Positions 6,215-10,720 of a stretch of DNA of 10,720 nt are shown here, piece by piece. A program made the position numbers and the translations under genes. A model generated the notes under the pieces. It searched no databases. It was not told the origin of the DNA and was given only the letters and a program-made list of their open reading frames with translations. The DNA lies in NCBI GenBank assembly GCA_003168295.1, contig PMST01000182.1:1291-12010 (forward strand). Direction: 5' to 3'. The DNA comes from Actinomycetota bacterium (lineage in GTDB: Bacteria; Actinomycetota; Actinomycetes; Streptosporangiales; Streptosporangiaceae). The stretch's first letter is position 1; each line of letters opens with the position of its first letter.

Positions 6215-6219
6215 CCTCC
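6215..6219 (-). promoter_or_regulatory. Consensus ribosome binding site of the membrane-protein gene
   Basis: GGAGG, 6 nt before the GTG at 6208. It is the strongest Shine-Dalgarno sequence I see in the window. It fixes the start and shows the gene is translated on its own rather than by coupling to tsaE. Confidence 0.75.
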
Positions 6220-6251
6220 GAATCGGGGAACGGCGGAATCGGGAAACGGTA
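6220..6251 (-). repeat. 16-bp tandem repeat between tsaE and the membrane-protein gene
   Basis: GAATCGGGGAACGGCG (6220–6235) is followed directly by GAATCGGGAAACGGTA (6236–6251); 13 of 16 positions are identical. It touches the GGAGG ribosome site and lies in the 85-bp gap after tsaE. It could be an operator, part of a promoter, or a neutral duplication. Confidence 0.6.
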
Positions 6252-6293
6252 CGTAACGGGCGCGATACGCAAACGGGGATCAATACAGCGGAA

Positions 6294-6797
6294 CTATAAA
6301 CGATCTACGGCGTCCATGAGCGCATCATTCCATCGGGCGCCGTGACCATTTAGCTGGACAGTTCGCACGTCGGAGTCCGCGTCGGGCTCGATCAGGATCT
6401 CGAGCCGGTCCTGGGCCAGGCCTTCGGCCAGACCTGCACCCCACTCCACCACCGTGACCGCGGCCGCCGCGTCGGTGTCCAGGTCCAGATCGTCCACCTC
6501 GCTGATGCTGCCCAGACGGTAAGCGTCCGCGTGGACCAGCGCCGGGCCGGACCCGGAAAGCACGGGATGCACCCGGGCGATGACGAAGGTCGGGGAGGTG
6601 ACGGGCCCGCGCACCCCGAGCCCGGCGCCGATGCCCTGCACCAGCGTGGTCTTGCCCGCTCCCAGCGGCCCGGTCAGGATCACCAGGTCCCCAGCCCGGA
6701 GCAGCCCGGCCAGCTGCCGTCCAAGGTCCCGCATGGCCACGTCGGTCGCGATCCGGGTGACCGTGGGCAGGCGGCCAGGGCCGTTCCGAAAAATCAT
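6294..6797 (-). CDS. tsaE: t6A synthesis ATPase TsaE
   Basis: The small P-loop ATPase that drives turnover of the TsaB–TsaD complex in tRNA t6A37 formation. It is 167 residues from the ATG at 6797. Walker A GPLGAGKT is at 43–50, the Ser68-Pro-Thr70 segment is conserved, His89-Ala-Asp91-Ala-Tyr-Arg matches the family HxDxYR motif, and Glu118-Trp-Gly120 matches the EWG motif. The ATG shares one base with the alr stop (TGATG), and AGGGGA lies 6 nt upstream; a TTG one codon earlier is a poorer choice. Roughly ten extra residues precede the usual TsaE start. It follows alr, as in many actinobacteria, and is followed by an 85-bp gap. Confidence 0.96.
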   Translation of the reverse strand: MIFRNGPGRLPTVTRIATDVAMRDLGRQLAGLLRAGDLVILTGPLGAGKTTLVQGIGAGLGVRGPVTSPTFVIARVHPVLSGSGPALVHADAYRLGSISEVDDLDLDTDAAAAVTVVEWGAGLAEGLAQDRLEILIEPDADSDVRTVQLNGHGARWNDALMDAVDRL

Positions 6798-7906
6798 CAA
6801 AGATCCCCTGGGTAGATTTTCGGTACCCGGGCGCCGATACCCGTGGCCAGATCGTAGGAGATGGTGCCCAGGGCCTCACCCCATTCCTGCGCGGTGGGCT
6901 CGCCGTCATCTCCGGGGCCGAACAGCACTACCTCATCGCCCGCGGCGACCGGCTCGTCACCGAAATCGACGACGAACTGGTCCATGCACACCGTGCCAGC
7001 GATTGGCCAGCGGCGGCCGCGCGCGCTGACCAGGGACAGGCCGGCCGCGCCGCGCGGCACCCCATCGGCGTAGCCGAGCGGCACCAGGCCGAGGGTGGTC
7101 TCCCGGGCCGTGACGTAGCGGTGGCCGTAAGAGACGCCGGTGCCCGAAGGGACCCGCTTGACCATGGCCAGCCGGGCGCGCAAGCTCATCGCGGGCCGCA
7201 GCCAGGACGGCGCGCCGCCCGGCAACGTGGACAGGCCGTAGCTGGCCCCGCCGAACCGCACCAGGTCCAGCCGGGATTCCGGCACGGTCAGGCCGGCGGC
7301 GGTGTTGGCGATGTGCCTGACCTCGGGGGTGACGCCGGCTTTCTCCGCGACCGCGACCGCGTCGGTGAACGCGGCCAGCTGAGCCCTGATCGACGGATGC
7401 CCGGGCAGGTCGGCGCAGGCGAAATGCGAGAACAGGCCGACCACCCGCAGCAACCCGCGCGCCTGGGCCGCCAGCGCGGCGTCGACCAGACGCGGCCAGT
7501 CCTGCGGGGTGGCTCCGCCCCGGCTCAGGCCGGTGTCGGCCTTCAGGTGCAGCCGGGCCGGACGGCCGACCCGGCCCGCCGCGGCCGCGACCACCTCGAC
7601 GAACGCGACCGAACCTGCGGACAGGTCAATGTCCTGCGCGATCGCCTCTGACGGCGCACCGAAGGCCATCAGGCAGAGCACCGGGGCGGTGATCCCGGCC
7701 TGCCGGAGCGCGAGGGCCTCGGCGGTGTCGACGACACCCAGCCAGCTCGCCCCGCCGGCCAGCGCCGCCCGGGCCGCCCGGACCATGCCGTGGCCGTACC
7801 CGTCCGCCTTGACCACGGCCATCACCTGGCTGCCGCGGACCCACTCGGAAAGCGCCGCGACGTTGCCGGTGATCGCGCCGAGGTCGATGAACGCCTGCCG
7901 GTCCAT
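6797..7906 (-). CDS. alr: Alanine racemase
   Basis: A PLP-dependent enzyme interconverting L- and D-alanine and supplying D-Ala for peptidoglycan. It is 369 residues, normal for the family. Lys33 in VVKADGYGHG is the PLP Schiff-base lysine. Lys122 and Arg129 in LKADTGLSRGG match the carbamylated lysine and its partner. Arg217 sits where the pyridine-nitrogen arginine is expected, and Tyr260 in GVSYGHRY is the second catalytic base. Cys307-Met308-Asp309 is the conserved substrate-side segment. The ATG at 7906 lies 5 bp after the nnr stop; GGAG about 12 nt upstream is a modest ribosome site, so coupling to nnr is likely. The stop overlaps the tsaE start. No catalytic residue is missing. Confidence 0.97.
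   Translation of the reverse strand: MDRQAFIDLGAITGNVAALSEWVRGSQVMAVVKADGYGHGMVRAARAALAGGASWLGVVDTAEALALRQAGITAPVLCLMAFGAPSEAIAQDIDLSAGSVAFVEVVAAAAGRVGRPARLHLKADTGLSRGGATPQDWPRLVDAALAAQARGLLRVVGLFSHFACADLPGHPSIRAQLAAFTDAVAVAEKAGVTPEVRHIANTAAGLTVPESRLDLVRFGGASYGLSTLPGGAPSWLRPAMSLRARLAMVKRVPSGTGVSYGHRYVTARETTLGLVPLGYADGVPRGAAGLSLVSARGRRWPIAGTVCMDQFVVDFGDEPVAAGDEVVLFGPGDDGEPTAQEWGEALGTISYDLATGIGARVPKIYPGDL
6804..6809 (-). promoter_or_regulatory. Ribosome binding site of tsaE inside alr
   Basis: AGGGGA within the last codons of alr, 6 nt before the tsaE ATG. It supports the ATG at 6797 over the neighbouring TTG, for which spacing would be only 3 nt. Confidence 0.6.
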
Positions 7907-7911
7907 GACGC

Positions 7912-9420
7912 TTACAGGCTCCGGAACGCCGCGGGCAGCGCCCGGACCAGGTCGGAGGCCCCGATCGGGGCCTCGCCCGAGTCCGGGTCCGGGGCGGCGG
8001 CGAGCCGCCCGGCCAGGCCGTGCAGGTACGCGGCGGCCAGGCCGGCCTGAGCAGGCTCAAGGCCCTGCGCGAGCAGCGCGCCGGCCAGCCCGGACAGCAC
8101 GTCACCGCTGCCCGCGGTGGCCAGCCATGGCGTACCTGTGGGGTTGACCAGGACCGGCTGGGACTCCGCCGGCGACGCGATGACGGTCGTGGATCCCTTC
8201 AGCAGCACGGTGACGCCGAGCTGGTCGGCGGCCCGTTGGGCGTGCTCGAGCCGCTGCGCCTCGACGCTGGAGGGGTCGGTGTCAAGCAGCCGGGACAGCT
8301 CGCCGGCGTGCGGCGTGATAAGCGTCGGCGCCGCGCGCGGCAGCAGCTCCTTGACCTGGCTCAGGATCGTCAGCCCGTCCGCGTCCACCAGGACCGGCAG
8401 ATCGGTGCCGAGAATCGCGGTCAGCCGCGCCACCGCGTCCGGGCCGGTGCCCATGCCGGGACCGGCCACCCACGCCTGCACCCGGCCCACCGAGCCGATC
8501 AGGTCCCAGTAAGGGTCGTCGGGATGCACCGTGAGCACGGTCTCGGGCCACACCTGCCGGACCAGCGCGGCGGCGGCGTGTGCCGTCACCACCCGGACCA
8601 TGCCGGCCCCGCCGTGCACCGCCCCGCCGGTGGAGAGCAGCGCGGCTCCGGTAAAACGGTCGCTGCCCGCGAGCAGGCCGAGGACGCCCCGGCGGTATTT
8701 ATCTGACTCCGGCCCGGGCCGGGGCAGCAGTTCGCTGATGTCGTGACGCTGCGGCGAGGCGGCCGCGGGTCCGTCCTTCAGGTAGGGCTCCAGGCCGATA
8801 TCCACCAGCTCCACGGCTCCGGCGTGCCCGGCACCCGGGTCTATCAGCAGCCCGGGCTTGATCGCGCCGAAGGTCACGGTGACGTCGGCCCGGACCGCCG
8901 GACCGTCGACGGCTCCGGTGTCGGCGTCGATGCCGCTGGGCAGGTCGACAGCCACCACCGTCGCACCGGCCTGACGGGCCTGCTCGGCCCGCTGGGCCAG
9001 GCCGGCGAAGGGCTCCCGCAGGCCGCCCCGCCCGCCGATGCCGAGCAGGCCGTCAATGATCAGGTCAGCGCGGTCGATCGCGCTGCCTTGGATGGCCTGG
9101 CCGGGCGTTCGCCCGCCCGCGGCGCGGAGCGCGGTGGTTCCGCCCGGATGGGCACCGGACCCTGGCGTGATCGCGGTGACGGAGGCGCCGCGACGGGCCA
9201 GCAGGGCGCCCGCGTACAGGGCGTCGCCGCCGTTGTCCCCGCTGCCTGCCAGCACGACGACCCGGGTCCCGTACACGTACCCGGGGTGCTGGCCGAGCAG
9301 GGACGCGCACACCGACGCGAGTCCCGCGGCGGCCCGCCCCATCAGCGCCCCGTCCGGGACGAGCTCCATCAGCGCGCGTTCGGCCGCCCGCACGGCAGCC
9401 ACGTCGTAAGCCTCTCGCAT
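7912..9420 (-). CDS. nnr: Bifunctional NAD(P)HX epimerase / ADP-dependent dehydratase
   Basis: This enzyme repairs hydrated NADH/NADPH. The N-terminal YjeF_N domain (about residues 1–215) epimerises NAD(P)HX, and the C-terminal ribokinase-like domain (about 225–502) dehydrates the S form using ADP. It is 502 residues from the ATG at 9420. Seen: GSGDNGGD at 59–66, a variant of the usual GxGNNGGDG loop; VDLPSGID at about 158–165; Lys241-Tyr-Arg-Arg-Gly opening the second domain; Asp346-Ala-Asp348; TPHAGE at about 369–374; and GSGD ending in the catalytic Asp440. The frame is open 26 codons further up into glmM, but the family starts at MREAYDV. It begins 7 bp after the glmM stop with no good Shine-Dalgarno, so it is probably coupled. 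alr follows 5 bp downstream. Confidence 0.96.
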   Translation of the reverse strand: MREAYDVAAVRAAERALMELVPDGALMGRAAAGLASVCASLLGQHPGYVYGTRVVVLAGSGDNGGDALYAGALLARRGASVTAITPGSGAHPGGTTALRAAGGRTPGQAIQGSAIDRADLIIDGLLGIGGRGGLREPFAGLAQRAEQARQAGATVVAVDLPSGIDADTGAVDGPAVRADVTVTFGAIKPGLLIDPGAGHAGAVELVDIGLEPYLKDGPAAASPQRHDISELLPRPGPESDKYRRGVLGLLAGSDRFTGAALLSTGGAVHGGAGMVRVVTAHAAAALVRQVWPETVLTVHPDDPYWDLIGSVGRVQAWVAGPGMGTGPDAVARLTAILGTDLPVLVDADGLTILSQVKELLPRAAPTLITPHAGELSRLLDTDPSSVEAQRLEHAQRAADQLGVTVLLKGSTTVIASPAESQPVLVNPTGTPWLATAGSGDVLSGLAGALLAQGLEPAQAGLAAAYLHGLAGRLAAAPDPDSGEAPIGASDLVRALPAAFRSL

Positions 9421-9427
9421 GGGGTTT

Positions 9428-10720
9428 CTAATGCCCCGCGAGGGCCAGCCGAACCTCGTCCGCGAGCTGGCCGACGACCCGCTCGGCCAGGCTCGCATCT
9501 TCCGCCTGGACCATCAGCCGGATCGCGGGCTCGGTACCGCTCGGCCGGACCAGCACCCGCCCTTTCCCGCCCAGCTGTTCCCGCGCCCTGGCCACCGCCG
9601 CGGCCACCTCCGGTCCGAGCTGCGACGCATCGCCGGGCACGTTGACCAGCACCTGAGGGTACTTAGGCATCATCTTCGCCGCCGCCGCCAGCGACACCCC
9701 GCGCCGGTTCACCGCGGCCAGCAGCTGCAGGCTCGTCAGCACGCCGTCGCCCGTCGTCGCGTACTCACCCATGATGATGTGCCCGGACTGCTCCCCGCCG
9801 AGCACGTAACCCCGGTCGCGCATGATCTCGGAGACGTGCTTGTCGCCGACCGGCGTCTCGATCACCGTGATGCCTGCCTCCCCCATCGCCACGTGGAAGC
9901 CCTGGTTGGACATCACGGTGACCACGACCGTGTCGCCGGTCAGCCGGCCCGCCTCTTTCAGCCCGGTCGCGAGCACGGTGAGGATCTGGTCGCCGTCCAG
10001 CGGCTGCCCGTCCGCGTCCACCGCCAGGCACCGGTCCGCGTCGCCGTCGTAGGCGATGCCCGCGTCCGCGCCGTACTCGCGAACCGCCGCGACCAGGGCA
10101 CCGAGGGACGTCGAACCGCATCCGTCGTTGATGTTGAGCCCGTCGGGTTCGGCTCCGATGGTGACGACCTCCGCGCCGGCCCGGCGCAGCGCCTCGGGCG
10201 CCATCTGGTACGCCGCCCCGTGCGCGCAGTCGGCCACGATCCGCAGGCCGGCCAGCGCCGACGGGTCTGGCAGCGTGGACAGCAGGTGGTCCAGGTACCG
10301 CTCCGGCTCGACGGTGGCGTCGCGGACCCGGCCGAATCCGGTGGCGGCCGGGTCCAGGGTCCTCTGTTCCGGAATCTTCGGCTCGAGTGTCCCCCGTTCC
10401 GGTGTCCTGAACCGGGCCTCGATCTGGTCTTCCACCGCGTCCGGCAGCTTGATGCCGCCACGCCCGAAGAACTTGATCCCGTTGTCCCTGGCCGGGTTGT
10501 GGCTCGCGGAGATGACGACGCCGAAGGCGGCGTCCAGGGCTCCGGTCAGGTAGGCCACGGCCGGCGTGGGAATGACCCCGAGCCGCAGCACGTCGACGCC
10601 CGCGCCGGTCACGCCCGCGACCACGGCGGCCTCCAGGAACTCACCCGAGGCGCGTGGGTCGCGGCCGATGACGGCCAGCGGGCGCCCGGTACGGCCGACC
10701 CCGGTACGCCCGGCCCCGCC
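9428..10720 (-). CDS. glmM: Phosphoglucosamine mutase GlmM, 5' end beyond the window
   Basis: GlmM converts glucosamine-6-phosphate to glucosamine-1-phosphate, the precursor of UDP-GlcNAc for peptidoglycan. The frame is open to the window edge, giving 430 visible residues and missing perhaps 35–40 at the N-terminus. The GTG at 10624 is internal, since family sequence (VIGRDPRASGEFLEAAV) continues upstream of it. Seen, numbered from the edge: ISASHNP with the phosphoserine at 73, the metal loop DGDADR with Asp225/227/229, GGEQSGH at about 308–314, and the C-terminal phosphate loop RPSGTEPAIR at 392–401. NDGCGS and related stretches favour GlmM over phosphomannomutase. Two places look enlarged by short in-frame repeats: the loop before VIGRDPRAS and the linker at about 105–124. 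nnr follows after 7 bp. Confidence 0.96.
   Translation of the reverse strand, partial: GGAGRTGVGRTGRPLAVIGRDPRASGEFLEAAVVAGVTGAGVDVLRLGVIPTPAVAYLTGALDAAFGVVISASHNPARDNGIKFFGRGGIKLPDAVEDQIEARFRTPERGTLEPKIPEQRTLDPAATGFGRVRDATVEPERYLDHLLSTLPDPSALAGLRIVADCAHGAAYQMAPEALRRAGAEVVTIGAEPDGLNINDGCGSTSLGALVAAVREYGADAGIAYDGDADRCLAVDADGQPLDGDQILTVLATGLKEAGRLTGDTVVVTVMSNQGFHVAMGEAGITVIETPVGDKHVSEIMRDRGYVLGGEQSGHIIMGEYATTGDGVLTSLQLLAAVNRRGVSLAAAAKMMPKYPQVLVNVPGDASQLGPEVAAAVARAREQLGGKGRVLVRPSGTEPAIRLMVQAEDASLAERVVGQLADEVRLALAGH
10349..10408 (-). repeat. 30-bp imperfect tandem duplication inside glmM
   Basis: 10351–10380 and 10381–10410 match at about 20 of 30 positions by eye. On the coding strand they give two 10-residue units, RTPERGTLEP and KIPEQRTLDP (residues about 105–124). 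They lie in the linker between domain 1 and domain 2, where GlmM proteins usually have only a short connection. Confidence 0.65.
10686..10715 (-). repeat. 15-bp tandem repeat in the N-terminal region of glmM
   Basis: CCGGTACGGCCGACC (10686–10700) is followed by CCGGTACGCCCGGCC (10701–10715); 13 of 15 positions are identical. It encodes Gly/Arg/Thr-rich 5-residue units just before the conserved VIGRDPRAS strand. The array may extend past the window edge. Confidence 0.65.

Noticed and set aside
6209..6283. ATG start at 6283 for the membrane protein
   Set aside because: The GTG at 6208 has GGAGG 6 nt upstream, whereas the ATG has no comparable site and adds an Arg-rich stretch translated from the 16-bp repeat.
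8020..8706. Plus-strand open frame (228 codons) opposite nnr
   Set aside because: The opposite strand encodes conserved Nnr motifs throughout; this frame shows none.
8743..9645. Long plus-strand open frame (300 codons) opposite nnr and glmM
   Set aside because: It spans two well-supported genes on the other strand and has shadow-type composition.

Overview
This window looks like chromosome from a high-G+C actinomycete. The evidence is strong G/C bias at third codon positions, frequent GTG starts, and a glmM–nnr–alr–tsaE–tsaB–rimI–tsaD gene order typical of actinobacterial cell-wall and t6A neighbourhoods. I cannot fix the genus from the sequence alone.

Right-hand three quarters (2877–10720, minus strand): one tightly packed gene string, read from right to left. 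It opens with glmM (5' end cut by the window edge), which makes glucosamine-1-phosphate for peptidoglycan. Next come nnr (NAD(P)HX repair) and alr (alanine racemase, D-Ala for peptidoglycan). Then come tsaE, a single-pass membrane protein with a DUF3558-like exterior, tsaB, rimI and tsaD. TsaE, TsaB and TsaD are three partners of the tRNA t6A37 machinery (TsaC is not in the window). RimI is a ribosomal-protein-type N-acetyltransferase that usually travels with them. Most junctions are stop/start overlaps (TGATG, GTGA) or gaps under 10 bp, so translation is probably coupled. The exception is the membrane-protein gene. It is flanked by 85- and 76-bp gaps holding a tandem repeat and two GC-rich hairpins, one of which abuts the tsaB start codon.

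Left-hand quarter (1–2876): accessory-looking. A plus-strand DUF222/HNH endonuclease-like gene (13E12-repeat family type) converges on tsaD with only 39 bp between them. A 476-bp non-coding stretch rich in small palindromes separates it from a divergently transcribed lipoprotein gene. That lipoprotein gene is followed by a perfect 15-bp-stem hairpin terminator.

I see no CRISPR array, tRNA, rRNA, prophage or recognisable defence system, and the core gene string is ordinary in function. The most unusual thread is structural. Several genes, including the core enzymes GlmM and TsaB, carry short in-frame tandem duplications (15, 18, 27 and 30 bp) that enlarge surface loops or linkers. Other points worth checking are the extra membrane-protein gene inside the t6A cluster, the hairpin over the tsaB start, and the direct glmM–nnr junction without glmS/acpS.
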